Below are positions 8,948 through 17,546 of a stretch of DNA of 64,000 nucleotides, piece by piece. Below the pieces are notes generated by a model that saw only the letters and a list, made by a program, of their open reading frames with translations, made no database searches and was not told the DNA's origin. The translations under genes and the position numbers were made by a program. The stretch comes from JAFEDN01 sp965651935 (GTDB lineage: Bacteria > Pseudomonadota > Gammaproteobacteria > Coxiellales > Coxiellaceae). Where the stretch lies: contig CBFGTC010000001.1 of NCBI GenBank assembly GCA_965651935.1, forward strand, positions 1-64,000. Direction: 5' to 3'. Position 1 is the first letter of the stretch, and the number at the start of each line of letters is the position of its first letter.

Positions 8948-9995
8948 GAGTTTTCTCCTGATTTAAACGCTCTAAGCGGATGTGACTGCGCATCAGTTCC
9001 CCGGGATTGGTTTGTGCCGCTAACAAAGACAGCTCACCACATAAAACTACTGCCGCCGCAATGACCGCCAAACGGCGAGAATTTTCCCCCGGCTGACGCT
9101 TTTCTAAGCATCCCATCATTTTTAAATTTTCGCGCACAAATTCCAGATGCTTGCCATTACCGACGGCGCCGACAATGATATTGGGTAAGGTGACGGAAAA
9201 ATATAAATTATCTTTACGCACTTCGGCATGGACAATTCCCTGAGAGCCTTCGATAATATTGGCGGCATCTTGGCCGGTAGCTAAATAAAAACCCAATAGC
9301 ATATTGGCAAAATGAGCATTAGCGGTGCGGATTCCGCCAGACATGATCCCGCCTAATAAATTCTTTTTTAAATTTAACTCGACAATTTTTTCAGGAGTGG
9401 TTTTCAAACAAGATTGACAAACCTCGCGCGGAATATTAATTTCAGCCACCACGTATTTTCCCCGCCCTAAAATACCGTTTATTGCTGAAACCTTTTTATC
9501 TACACAAAAATTACCGGAAATCGAAATATATTTAAGCAAAGGATATTGCTGTAAAATCCAATTTAACATTTCCTCCGCTGCTTTGGTCACCATGTTATGG
9601 CCAGAAGCATCTCCTGTTTGCAAGGAAAATCGAATATAGAGCAGATTGCCGACGATTTGAGCGTGCCAATCTTGTAAGTTAGCAAAGCGGCTGCTGGCGG
9701 AAGCCAGTTCTGTCAAAACCTGGCGCTGTAAAGGCAAATCATTTAACACTTGCTGAGCGTATTCCGCAGTGGGGGCCTCCACTAAAATGGAGCGAGTCAT
9801 GCAGTCTTGTATAATTACCGCCTGTATTCCGCCTGCCAGCCGAGAAACTCGCGCTCCTCGATCTGTGGAAGGCCACAATGGGGACTCAAAAGTAGCCAAA
9901 GGCGCCATGACTTCGGCTTCGATAACCGGTCCTGTAATTTTTACAGGGCCAATAGTTTTCATAGGAATAGGGGCGGCGGAAACGGGACGCTTCAA
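8940..9995 (-). CDS. HMG-CoA reductase, class I (eukaryotic-like), N-terminally short
   Basis: This is the NADPH-dependent reductase converting HMG-CoA to mevalonate, 351 residues. It aligns by eye with the catalytic domain of class I enzymes. Glu37 (TFESPL) and a GDASGHNM substrate/NADP segment (128-135) are present. The ISGNFCVDKK block with DKK at 166-168, GQDAAN with Asp243, and a C-terminal LMRSHIR with His338 follow. The small N-terminal helical domain that normally precedes the PIP..GP segment is absent; the protein starts about ten residues before it. An in-frame stop directly upstream excludes an extension. The start is TTG, supported by AGGAG at 10004-10008 with eight-base spacing. 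First gene of the isoprenoid operon. Confidence 0.92.
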   Translation of the reverse strand: MKRPVSAAPIPMKTIGPVKITGPVIEAEVMAPLATFESPLWPSTDRGARVSRLAGGIQAVIIQDCMTRSILVEAPTAEYAQQVLNDLPLQRQVLTELASASSRFANLQDWHAQIVGNLLYIRFSLQTGDASGHNMVTKAAEEMLNWILQQYPLLKYISISGNFCVDKKVSAINGILGRGKYVVAEINIPREVCQSCLKTTPEKIVELNLKKNLLGGIMSGGIRTANAHFANMLLGFYLATGQDAANIIEGSQGIVHAEVRKDNLYFSVTLPNIIVGAVGNGKHLEFVRENLKMMGCLEKRQPGENSRRLAVIAAAVVLCGELSLLAAQTNPGELMRSHIRLERLNQEKTHA

Positions 9996-10253
9996 ATTTC
10001 AAACTCCTCTCATGGCTAAATAAGCCACAAATTATAACGAAATTTGCCCAGCCTGTGAATAAGCGCTTACGCTGCCTCAACTGAGCCGACACTTGCGCTC
10101 TGATAACCTTCGCTTTAAGCCTCGGCTTATTTGAATTGACCCACAACAAATCTTCGGCAATAATTTTGTTTTTTTCTGGGCCTAGACAGCGTTAAAAATT
10201 TGCCAAGCTGAGCTTTAGCTTCTAGGTTTAGTAGTAAATATAGCACTTCACAG
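9996..10253. other. Divergent intergenic region between the mevalonate operon and the ABC/hopanoid operon
   Basis: A 258-base gap holding the mevalonate-operon promoter on the minus strand and the leader of the plus-strand operon. A short dyad TAAGCC/GGCTTA lies near 10113-10127. No convincing sigma70 pair was found for the plus strand, and no coding potential of its own is visible. Confidence 0.6.
10031..10059 (-). promoter_or_regulatory. Sigma70-like promoter of the mevalonate/ubiquinone operon
   Basis: Read on the minus strand, a -35 TTCACA (10059-10054) and a perfect -10 TATAAT (10036-10031) are separated by 17 bases. They lie 36 bases upstream of the HMG-CoA reductase TTG start and its AGGAG ribosome-binding site. 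Five of six and six of six consensus matches with ideal spacing make this one of the best promoters in the window. Confidence 0.7.
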
Positions 10254-11021
10254 GTGGCAATAGTGGAAAATGATCCGATAATTGTTATCAAAAATCTCAC
10301 TAAACGCTATGCGTATTCACATCAATTGGCGCTTGATAATTTAAATTTATCTATCCGGCGAGGTGAGTTTTTTGGTTTACTTGGGCCGAATGGTAGCGGT
10401 AAAACCACTTTGATTTCAATTATTTGCGGCCAACTTAAAGCCAACAGCGGCGAAGTGAATATAGCTGGGGAAGAAATTCCACGCCATATTGGCCGAGTTA
10501 AATCGATATTGAATTTAGTGCCGCAGGAAATTGCTCTCTATCCCAGCTTAACGCTAAAAGAAAATATCCATTTTTTCGGTAAAATGTACGGGCTGAATGC
10601 CCAACTGCTCAAAGAGCGCACCGAAGAATGCTTAGAAATATCTGGGTTAAAAGACTCACAAGATCAGCCAATCAGTACCTTTTCAGGCGGTATGCAAAGA
10701 CGGGCCAATTTAATCATGAGCTTGGTAAACCACCCACAAATTTTATTTCTTGATGAACCCGCAGCCCACGTGGACCCTCAATCCCGTAATCTTATTTTTA
10801 ATATTTTAAATACACTCAATCAAAAAGGCGCAACCATTATTTATACCACCCACTATTTGGAAGAAGCCCAATATCTGTGTGAACGGGTAGCGATTTTAGA
10901 TAATGGAAAAGTTCTGTGTAACGATTCTCCTCAGAATTTAATCAAAAAGATACCCAATGCCACTACCCTAGTGGATGTTTTTTTCCATCTTACCGGCAAA
11001 GAAGTTAGAGACGAAATATGA
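10254..11021 (+). CDS. ABC transporter ATP-binding protein (ABC-2 type exporter)
   Basis: This cytoplasmic ATPase subunit of an exporter is 255 residues from GTG at 10254. A GTG at 10263 is equally likely because AGGTGG (10252-10257) lies five bases before it. The Walker A motif is GPNGSGKTT, the Q-loop VPQE, the signature FSGGMQRR, Walker B ILFLDEP, and the switch His lies in YTTHY. It overlaps the permease gene by ATGA, so the two form one transporter. It is the first gene of the run leading to IPP isomerase, hpnH and hpnO and divergent from the mevalonate operon. A role in moving hopanoids or their precursors is a contextual guess. The family also exports drugs and polysaccharides. Confidence 0.92.
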   Translation: MAIVENDPIIVIKNLTKRYAYSHQLALDNLNLSIRRGEFFGLLGPNGSGKTTLISIICGQLKANSGEVNIAGEEIPRHIGRVKSILNLVPQEIALYPSLTLKENIHFFGKMYGLNAQLLKERTEECLEISGLKDSQDQPISTFSGGMQRRANLIMSLVNHPQILFLDEPAAHVDPQSRNLIFNILNTLNQKGATIIYTTHYLEEAQYLCERVAILDNGKVLCNDSPQNLIKKIPNATTLVDVFFHLTGKEVRDEI

Positions 11022-12253
11022 TCACTAAATATTTAGCAATTTTCAGTAAGGAATGGCGGTTATTGTGGAGAGATAAAGTCGGACTTATCTTTTTATTTTT
11101 ACTCCCCATGTGTTTAGTGTTATTTATTACTTTGACCAGCAGTGAAAGTGATGATAAACCGCGTCAATTTAAGTTATTGATATTGAATCAAGATAGCAAT
11201 GGCGAACTCAGCAATGGTTTTATTAAAGCCTTACAGAGCATTAAAAATTTTAATATTGATCAAGAACTTGAAAAAAAACCGATAACACCTGACAAGGCAG
11301 AGAAAGCGGTGGCGGAAGGGGATTATCAAGCTTTCATTATCATTCCCGAGCAATTTAGCCAACAAATCAAAAGTAAATTACAACAACAAATTCAACCCAG
11401 CTCTTCAACAGGGCAAGCTCCCGATATCCAAGTTTATTATGACCCGGCCTTACCACGGGCCTTTCAGGATCAAATGACCGCCACATTCCAAGTCATCACT
11501 CAGAATTTAGAACTGCAATTATGGCGTCAACTAAGCAGTAAATTGGCTTCTCGCCCTATTAATACCAATAACGTCAATCTGATAAAATTTAAAACCGAAT
11601 ATGTGAAAGGATCTGAAAATCAACCGGTTTCTGCTCCGAATGAAGTACAACAAAACGTCCCTGCCTGGGCATTATTCGGTATGTTTTTTATTATCACCCC
11701 TTTATCCGGTATGTTAGTCAGAGAACGGCGGTTGGGGATGATGGAACGGGTGCGTCTTGCTCCGGTTTCACTTTATACCACGATTTGGGGAAAAATCACG
11801 GCTTTTGTCTGTGTTAATCTTTTACAATTGGCATTGATGTTAGCCGTGGGAATGTATATTTTGCCCTTATTCGATTTCCCCGCTTTAGATGTGTTTAATC
11901 ACTTCGCTCCGCTTCTCGCTATCGGCATCGCCGCTTCTTTGGCCGCCACGGGTTTTGGAATGTTGATCGGTTCTTTAGTGAGGACCTCCGAACAAGCGAA
12001 TGTCATTGGACCTTTTATTATTGTGATTTTAGCTGCGATTGGTGGAATATTAGTCCCTGTATACCTTTTGCCTGAAGGCCTAAAAAGAGTCACCGAATTT
12101 TCTCCCATGTATTGGGCTTTAGAGGCTTTTATTGACATCTTCGTTCGCAATGCCTCTACTTTAGACATTTTACCTGCCGTGGGTAAATTATTGGGTTTTT
12201 CTATAGTGACAATTACTCTTTCCTCGTTAATTCTGGGCCGATTTCGAAGATAA
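11018..12253 (+). CDS. ABC-2 type transporter permease
   Basis: This 411-residue integral membrane partner of the preceding ATPase has the typical ABC-2 architecture. One N-terminal span (about residues 20-40, FLFLLPMCLVLFITL) is followed by a large extracytoplasmic loop with little hydrophobicity (45-215). Five more spans form the C-terminal half: about 222-240, 258-285, 300-322, 335-355 and 385-405. The segment MLVRERRLGMMERVRLAP before the second span is a characteristic coupling region of YhhJ/DrrB-like permeases. It overlaps the ATPase gene by four bases. The substrate is unknown; its position beside hopanoid genes suggests a lipid, but drug/antibiotic exporters have the same layout. Confidence 0.9.
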   Translation: MITKYLAIFSKEWRLLWRDKVGLIFLFLLPMCLVLFITLTSSESDDKPRQFKLLILNQDSNGELSNGFIKALQSIKNFNIDQELEKKPITPDKAEKAVAEGDYQAFIIIPEQFSQQIKSKLQQQIQPSSSTGQAPDIQVYYDPALPRAFQDQMTATFQVITQNLELQLWRQLSSKLASRPINTNNVNLIKFKTEYVKGSENQPVSAPNEVQQNVPAWALFGMFFIITPLSGMLVRERRLGMMERVRLAPVSLYTTIWGKITAFVCVNLLQLALMLAVGMYILPLFDFPALDVFNHFAPLLAIGIAASLAATGFGMLIGSLVRTSEQANVIGPFIIVILAAIGGILVPVYLLPEGLKRVTEFSPMYWALEAFIDIFVRNASTLDILPAVGKLLGFSIVTITLSSLILGRFRR

Positions 12254-12305
12254 TACGTTGTAATGCACTATAATTAGTCTATACGCGATGGAGGGGGCCA
12301 AGCAG

Positions 12306-12334
12306 TTGAAAAAACCGGGCACTATTGTTATAAC
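12306..12334 (+). promoter_or_regulatory. Sigma70-like promoter upstream of idi
   Basis: The -35 TTGAAA (12306-12311) and -10 TATAAC (12329-12334) are separated by exactly 17 bases, with five of six consensus matches each. The predicted start of transcription near 12341 is just upstream of the AAAGGAGA ribosome-binding site. It would let idi-hpnH-hpnO be expressed apart from the ABC genes. Confidence 0.55.
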
Positions 12335-12360
12335 TAACACCCCGTCAAAGGAGAACCTCT

Positions 12361-12969
12361 TTGAATGAATTAAGCAAAAATCAGCAAAAGCACGCCATTG
12401 TTTCTTTTGATTCCGAACCGTTAATTTTGGTTGATGACCAAGACGGCGAAATAGGCTATCAAGATAAACTCAGTTGCCACACTGGCTCGGGCATCTTACA
12501 CCGGGCATTTTCTTTATTTATTTTTAATGGAAAAGGCGAACTCTTACTACAACAGCGCAGTAATAACAAACATCTGTGGCCGTTATATTGGTCTAATAGT
12601 TGCTGTAGTCATCCACGCCGCGGTGAAACCATGGAAGAAGCGATCCACCGAAGGTCGCAACAGGAATTGGGCATTACAACCCATTTTCAATATCTTTATA
12701 AATTTAAATATCAGGTCTCTTTTCATGATATCGGCGCTGAACACGAGTTGTGCTGGGTTTTTGTCGGCAGCAGCTCCGGGCCGGTGCGTGTTAACGAGAA
12801 CGAAGTGGCAAACTGGCGTTTCATCAGCGCAAGTGATTTAGAAGCAGAAATGCAAAACAGTCCGCAGAATTTTACGCCCTGGTTCAAATTGGAATGGCAG
12901 CGCTTGACCCAAGACTATCGCGAAGCTTTAAGTGCATTACACGTTAAATTACCGAAAATAGGAGCATAA
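12361..12969 (+). CDS. idi: Isopentenyl-diphosphate delta-isomerase, type I
   Basis: This Nudix-fold, metal-dependent enzyme interconverts isopentenyl and dimethylallyl diphosphate. The step is essential downstream of a mevalonate pathway, which makes only IPP. The protein is 202 residues. The start is TTG at 12361, with a strong AAAGGAGA site seven bases upstream; the nearby ATG at 12365 is out of frame. The active-site Cys lies in NSCCSHPRRGE, which opens the Nudix-like helix (GETMEEAIHRRSQQELGI), and the catalytic Glu region is AEHELCWVF. One base separates it from hpnH. Its place among hopanoid genes links the mevalonate operon across the divergent promoter to squalene formation. Confidence 0.95.
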   Translation: MNELSKNQQKHAIVSFDSEPLILVDDQDGEIGYQDKLSCHTGSGILHRAFSLFIFNGKGELLLQQRSNNKHLWPLYWSNSCCSHPRRGETMEEAIHRRSQQELGITTHFQYLYKFKYQVSFHDIGAEHELCWVFVGSSSGPVRVNENEVANWRFISASDLEAEMQNSPQNFTPWFKLEWQRLTQDYREALSALHVKLPKIGA

Positions 12970-12970
12970 A

Positions 12971-14116
12971 ATGGCTATACCGCTGGTACAAACTTATCGC
13001 ATCGCTCGTTACCTGATTAGTCAAAAAATTCGCGGCAATAAACGCTATCCTTTAGTGTTAATGCTCGAACCGCTTTTCCAATGCAATTTGGCTTGTGCCG
13101 GTTGCGGAAAAATAGATTATCCAGATGACATATTGCGAAAACGCTTATCCGTAGAACAAGCTTTGGCGGCCGTCGACGAGTGTGGCGCCCCGATGATTTC
13201 TATCCCGGGTGGAGAGCCACTAATTCATAAAGATATGCCGGAAATAGTGAAAGGTATTGTGGCACGGAAAAAATTTGTCTATCTATGCACCAACGCCTTA
13301 TTACTAGAAAAAAAACTGGATGACTATCAACCCTCCCCTTATTTAACTTTTTCCATTCATTTAGACGGAAATCGCGAGCGCCATGATGCTTCCGTTTGCC
13401 GCGAAGGGGTTTTTGATAAAGTGATTGAAGTTATCAAATTAACCAAGAACAGAGGTTTCCGGATCAATATCAATTGCACTTTGTTCCAAGGTGAAGGAGC
13501 GGCAGAAGTCGCGGAATTTTTTGACTATATTACCGAATTAGGAGTAGACGGCATTACCGTGTCTCCCGGCTTTAGTTATGATCATGCCCCCCGTCAAGAC
13601 GTATTTTTACCGCGTACTAAAACTAAGGAACTATTCCGTGATATTTTCCAAACGCAAAAAGTGGCTGGAAAAAAACGTTGGCCGATCAGTCAATCCAGTT
13701 TATTTATTGATTTTTTATGTGGAAATCAGACTTATCAATGCACCCCCTGGAGTAATCCCACTTATAACATTTTTGGCTGGCAAAAACCGTGTTATTTATT
13801 AGTCGATGAAGGTTATGCCCCTAGTTTTAAAGCGTTAATGGAAGAAACCAGCTGGTCTCAATACGGCACGGGTAATAATCCCAAATGCGATAATTGCATG
13901 GCGCATTGTGGTTATGAAGGCACCGCCATCAATGATACTTTTGCTAAGCCGTGGAAAGCGCTGAAAGTGGCATTATTCGGACCGCGGACTCAAGGACCAC
14001 TGGCGCCAGAGTTACCGGTTCGCTACGACCGCAATCAATTTACCGATGCTGGCGCTCTGGCTAGCATCTCTATCAATGAATTGCGTAAGACCGCAAAAAA
14101 AGAGCCGAAATCATGA
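12971..14116 (+). CDS. hpnH: Adenosyl-hopene transferase HpnH (radical SAM)
   Basis: HpnH joins the 5'-deoxyadenosyl group of SAM to diploptene, giving adenosylhopane, the first step of hopanoid side-chain building. The protein is 381 residues. The radical-SAM cluster motif CNLACAGC (residues 37-44) follows the LMLEPLFQ lead-in typical of HpnH. IPGGEPL (near 77-83) follows, then HLDG near 131, and a C-terminal Cys-rich segment (CDNCMAHCGYEG, near 305-316) and a final FGPRTQGP region. A TAGGAG ribosome-binding site precedes the ATG. It overlaps hpnO by ATGA, so consecutive side-chain steps are coupled. HpnH family proteins are highly conserved and this assignment is firm. Confidence 0.96.
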   Translation: MAIPLVQTYRIARYLISQKIRGNKRYPLVLMLEPLFQCNLACAGCGKIDYPDDILRKRLSVEQALAAVDECGAPMISIPGGEPLIHKDMPEIVKGIVARKKFVYLCTNALLLEKKLDDYQPSPYLTFSIHLDGNRERHDASVCREGVFDKVIEVIKLTKNRGFRININCTLFQGEGAAEVAEFFDYITELGVDGITVSPGFSYDHAPRQDVFLPRTKTKELFRDIFQTQKVAGKKRWPISQSSLFIDFLCGNQTYQCTPWSNPTYNIFGWQKPCYLLVDEGYAPSFKALMEETSWSQYGTGNNPKCDNCMAHCGYEGTAINDTFAKPWKALKVALFGPRTQGPLAPELPVRYDRNQFTDAGALASISINELRKTAKKEPKS

Positions 14117-15492
14117 GTATTTCGATTCGCGAACTGCTACAAAATCATCAAAATCAGCAATTTGAATTATACGACCGTTATTTAAATCATCAATTATTGC
14201 GTGTTTTACAAACTTTAGGTTTTAACAAAAAATACGTTCGAGCCGAATCTCAATATTTATTTGATCAAGAAGGCCAGCGTTATTTAGATTTACTAAGCGG
14301 ATATGGCGTTTATAGCTTTGGCAGAAACCATCCGAAAATTATCGCCGCTTTAAAAGAAACACTCGATGCTCAATTGGCTAACATGGTGCAATTTGATGCT
14401 CCCTTATTAGCGGCATGTTGTGCAGAACAATTGACAAAACATTTACCGGAACAATTAACCAAATTTTTCTTTTGCAATTCCGGCACTGAAAGCATTGAAG
14501 GCGCCATAAAATTTGCGCGGGCCGCCACCAAACGAGAAAAAATATTATCCTGCGATGCGGGTTTCCACGGTTTAACCACGGGGGCTTTGGCTTTAAACGG
14601 CAGTGAAGTTTTTAAAAAAGCGTATTACCCGCTATTATCGGCGGATAAAATCGCTTTTAACGATATAGTCGAATTAGAGCAAGCTTTAAAAACCAAGCAA
14701 TATGCTTGCTTTGTGATCGAGCCCATTCAGGGTAAAACCGTCAATATCCCTGCGCCAACTTATTTACCTCAAGTTTCTCAACTATGTGAAAAATACGGCA
14801 CTTTATTGGTGATTGACGAAGTGCAAACGGGCGTTGGGCGCACTGGAAAATTTTTAGCATCACAACATTGGCCGCAAACCGATGCTGATATAGTCACTTT
14901 ATCTAAAGCCTTGTCTGGCGGTTTTGTCCCAGTGGGCGTGATTGCGATGAAACCCTGGATTTTTGAGAAAACCTATAAAAACATGGAGCACGCAGTAGTC
15001 CATTCTTGCACCTTTGGGCGCAATGATTTAGCCATGGCTGCCGCTTTAGCCACTCTAGATATTCTAGTGGAAGAAAATATGCTGGCTAAAGCGACTGAAA
15101 AAGGCCAAAAATTACTGATGCGACTGCAAGAGAAATTGCTGCCATTTGAAATGGTAAAAGAAGTGCGGGGCAAAGGAATGATGATAGGTATCGAATTTTG
15201 TCCCCCCAAAAGTTTAAGCTTACGAGCCGGTTGGACAATATTAGAATCCGCAAGCAAAGGTTTATTTTGTCAACTGATTGTCATACCCTTATTCAAAGAT
15301 TTTAAAATGCTGACTCAAGTGGCTGGCCCCAATTGCCACGTCATTAAATTAATCCCACCACTGACTTTGAGTGAAGAAGACATAGAAGAAACGGTCAATG
15401 CATTTGAGCAAGTCGTCGCCTTAGCCCATCGTTTTCCCGGCGCCATTTGGGATTTAGGAAAAACCTTAACGAAGCATTCTTTGGTAAAATAA
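14113..15492 (+). CDS. hpnO: Class III aminotransferase, HpnO-like (aminobacteriohopanetriol synthesis)
   Basis: This 459-residue PLP-dependent fold-type I aminotransferase belongs to the acetylornithine/ornithine aminotransferase class. The phosphate-binding CNSGTESIEGAIKFAR is near 118-133, the cofactor-stacking DEVQTGVGRTGKF near 236-248, and the Schiff-base Lys lies in TLSKALSGG near 264-272. HpnO converts the terminal ribose-derived carbon of the hopanoid side chain to an amine, giving aminobacteriohopanetriol. Position directly after hpnH (ATGA overlap) and with hpnG and the cyclase nearby supports HpnO over an arginine-pathway enzyme, although the family alone would not decide. An N-terminal extension of about 35 residues precedes the core fold. 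Confidence 0.88.
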   Translation: MSISIRELLQNHQNQQFELYDRYLNHQLLRVLQTLGFNKKYVRAESQYLFDQEGQRYLDLLSGYGVYSFGRNHPKIIAALKETLDAQLANMVQFDAPLLAACCAEQLTKHLPEQLTKFFFCNSGTESIEGAIKFARAATKREKILSCDAGFHGLTTGALALNGSEVFKKAYYPLLSADKIAFNDIVELEQALKTKQYACFVIEPIQGKTVNIPAPTYLPQVSQLCEKYGTLLVIDEVQTGVGRTGKFLASQHWPQTDADIVTLSKALSGGFVPVGVIAMKPWIFEKTYKNMEHAVVHSCTFGRNDLAMAAALATLDILVEENMLAKATEKGQKLLMRLQEKLLPFEMVKEVRGKGMMIGIEFCPPKSLSLRAGWTILESASKGLFCQLIVIPLFKDFKMLTQVAGPNCHVIKLIPPLTLSEEDIEETVNAFEQVVALAHRFPGAIWDLGKTLTKHSLVK

Positions 15493-15504
15493 TGCACATT
15501 TTAC

Positions 15505-15565
15505 AAGCCAATTGCTCGAAAATGCATTTCTTTTACCTTGCCCCTTTGCGGAAGAGGTGAAAAAA
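15505..15565. repeat. Decayed intergenic repeats at the hpnO/MFS junction
   Basis: Bases 15505-15518 (AAGCCAATTGCTCG) match the start of a longer element at 24637 and 54715. Bases 15541-15565 end in GGAAGAGGTGAAAAAA, which recurs at 29493-29528 and in shorter form at 34171-34190. The first part also forms an imperfect CATTTT/AAAATG stem followed by TTTCTTTT, so it could serve as a weak terminator for hpnO. Confidence 0.5.
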
Positions 15566-15581
15566 CGAATCATATCGATGT

Positions 15582-16769
15582 TCATCTTACATCGCTGGAT
15601 TTAGAGTAAATTCCAAACATGATAATAATCGAGATCAATTGCAAACTGATGATAAAAGCAACTATGCCAAAGAGCGAAATGTCGTAAAGTATACCCATAA
15701 TTGCACTCCCAGCAAACCAAGCCACTCCATAACCCATATTAAAAATACCATAAGCTGAAGCGCGTTTAGTTTGACCCACCATTTTGCCAACAATGGCGCG
15801 CATCAAGGATTGGTGCGCACCCATGCCTACCGCCCAAAGCATCACTCCGATAAAAGCCCATTCTGCATTTCCAAGAAAGACTAACGGCGCAAAACAAGCC
15901 GCGACAATGGTAGTGATAATCAAAATAATAAATCCGCACCGGTCGTATAAACGACCTAAAACTAAGGCAAAACCGCCGTCAACTCCCATGGCAATGGCAT
16001 AAGATAATGGAATCCATGCCGGCGATAAAATATTTTTTTTTTCAAAATGATAAGCCATCAGGGGAAAATCAGCGTAACCAGCAGCAACGAATAACACTGC
16101 CAAGAAATAAAACCAAAACACTTTGGGAATGCCTTGAGAATCAAACTCAATGCGCTTAGTGCTGAGCTGCTGAGGATGGGGATATATTCTTTTGGCAAAC
16201 AACAAGCTAAGAATAGCAAAAAAGGCCGGGATAGCCAGAATAGCGAACGCCAAACGATAATCATTATTATTTTTAAAATATAACACGCCGGCTATAATTA
16301 AAGGACCGCACATGGCCCCAATTTGGTCCATCATTTCATGCAAACCAAAACCCCAACCCATCCCAAGGGATTCTCCCGCATGAGAAAGCATGGCGTCGCG
16401 TGCAGGAGTTCTTATGGCTTTACCAAGACGCTCCACAACGATTAAACCCGCTGCTACAGGCCAGTGGTGCGTCAAGGCCAATAATGGCACAGCAAATAAA
16501 TTGATTATGTAACCTACGATAGTAATGGGCCAATATTTTTGACTACGGTCTGCTACATATCCCGAAACGACTCGAAGCGCATAACCCATCAACTCACCTA
16601 ATCCAGCTACAAAACCCACTACCGCTGCGCTAGCTCCCAGGAAGGCCAAGAAGGGGCCTGTAATACTTCTGGCGCCTTCGTAAGTCACGTCGGCAAATAA
16701 ACTGACGATTCCCAAAAAAATGACAAAGCGAAAGGCATGACGTTTATCAATGCCGCCGGTCTTAACCAT
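15582..16769 (-). CDS. Major facilitator superfamily transporter
   Basis: This 395-residue, about 12-span inner-membrane transporter has hydrophobic segments covering nearly the whole protein. It carries an MFS loop signature after the second span (YVADRSQKYWP, near 72-82) and RLGKAIRTPARDAML near 113-127, seen in a bacterial subgroup of uncharacterised MFS efflux-type proteins. In the second half YDRCGF (near 264) is the repeated loop motif. AAGGAGACAAC before the ATG is a good ribosome-binding site. It follows hpnG by 22 bases on the same strand, so it may be the last gene of the squalene/hopanoid run. Substrate unknown; a link to hopanoids is only positional. Confidence 0.85.
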   Translation of the reverse strand: MVKTGGIDKRHAFRFVIFLGIVSLFADVTYEGARSITGPFLAFLGASAAVVGFVAGLGELMGYALRVVSGYVADRSQKYWPITIVGYIINLFAVPLLALTHHWPVAAGLIVVERLGKAIRTPARDAMLSHAGESLGMGWGFGLHEMMDQIGAMCGPLIIAGVLYFKNNNDYRLAFAILAIPAFFAILSLLFAKRIYPHPQQLSTKRIEFDSQGIPKVFWFYFLAVLFVAAGYADFPLMAYHFEKKNILSPAWIPLSYAIAMGVDGGFALVLGRLYDRCGFIILIITTIVAACFAPLVFLGNAEWAFIGVMLWAVGMGAHQSLMRAIVGKMVGQTKRASAYGIFNMGYGVAWFAGSAIMGILYDISLFGIVAFIISLQLISIIIMFGIYSKSSDVR

Positions 16770-16791
16770 GTTGTCTCCTTACTAAAAAGTC

Positions 16792-17544
16792 TTACTTAAC
16801 TAATGCAATGGGAGCGGGGGTTATTGGCATAACGGAATCTTCCGTAATATTCATCAACGCCGCGGCTATTCTGAGAGAAGCCTTGGCCTGTGAAAATGCA
16901 CGAAACAGATCAATGAGTTCAATAATACGCCGAGGTTTACAGATTTTTTTCATTAAATGCATTGGGTTAACCTCACCTTCTTCAGACAAACAGGGATGCA
17001 GCCAACTTGGCAAGGCTTGTTCCGCTGGATCGACAATGCAACGGACCGCCATAAATTTGATTTTGGCTTGATAGGCAACCATCGCAATGGCCGCACTCTC
17101 CATGTCTACCGCTCCAGCTCGATACTCGGTAAAAAGCCGCTTTTTATCGTGGCTGGAAACGATAATCTCTCTCGCTTGCAATAAAGGCGCGTGACTCACC
17201 GAAACCTTATTCTTCAACTTATGGAATACTTGATTGCGCCAAGATGTGTCGGTCTTAAAAACTTGGTTTTGTTCGTTCATGACCACATCCGGTAGTATTA
17301 ATTTTCCTGCTTTTAAATCCGGCGCTAACCCTCCTGCTGTGCCCCAACTCACTAAAGCCCGAGCCCCACAATGGATTAAATGCAGAGCTCCAGCATGGGC
17401 TCGTTCATGCCCAATTCCACAGACATGTAATAGCAATCGAGGCGCAAATAAAAAAGTTTGACCTACATGAAGTTTTTTAGGGAATAAGCTTTGTGCTTCT
17501 ATCGGCAGAGCAGCAATCACCCCGACACAACCGGCAACCGACAT
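16792..17544 (-). CDS. hpnG: Hopanoid-associated nucleosidase/phosphorylase HpnG
   Basis: This protein of the purine/MTA nucleosidase-phosphorylase fold acts on adenosylhopane. It removes adenine to give (phospho)ribosylhopane, the step between HpnH and HpnO. The protein is 250 residues. ALVSWGTAGGLAPDLKAG (near 64-81) is the phosphate/ribose-binding Gly-rich region, AVDMESAAIA (near 145-154) is the conserved ribose-contacting Met-Glu, and CIVDPAEQALP (near 167-177) carries the catalytic-Asp segment. It lies two bases after the squalene-hopene cyclase gene. In isolation it could be mistaken for MTA/SAH nucleosidase; the context and the C-terminal half favour HpnG. Confidence 0.9.
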   Translation of the reverse strand: MSVAGCVGVIAALPIEAQSLFPKKLHVGQTFLFAPRLLLHVCGIGHERAHAGALHLIHCGARALVSWGTAGGLAPDLKAGKLILPDVVMNEQNQVFKTDTSWRNQVFHKLKNKVSVSHAPLLQAREIIVSSHDKKRLFTEYRAGAVDMESAAIAMVAYQAKIKFMAVRCIVDPAEQALPSWLHPCLSEEGEVNPMHLMKKICKPRRIIELIDLFRAFSQAKASLRIAAALMNITEDSVMPITPAPIALVK

Positions 17545-17546
17545 GA

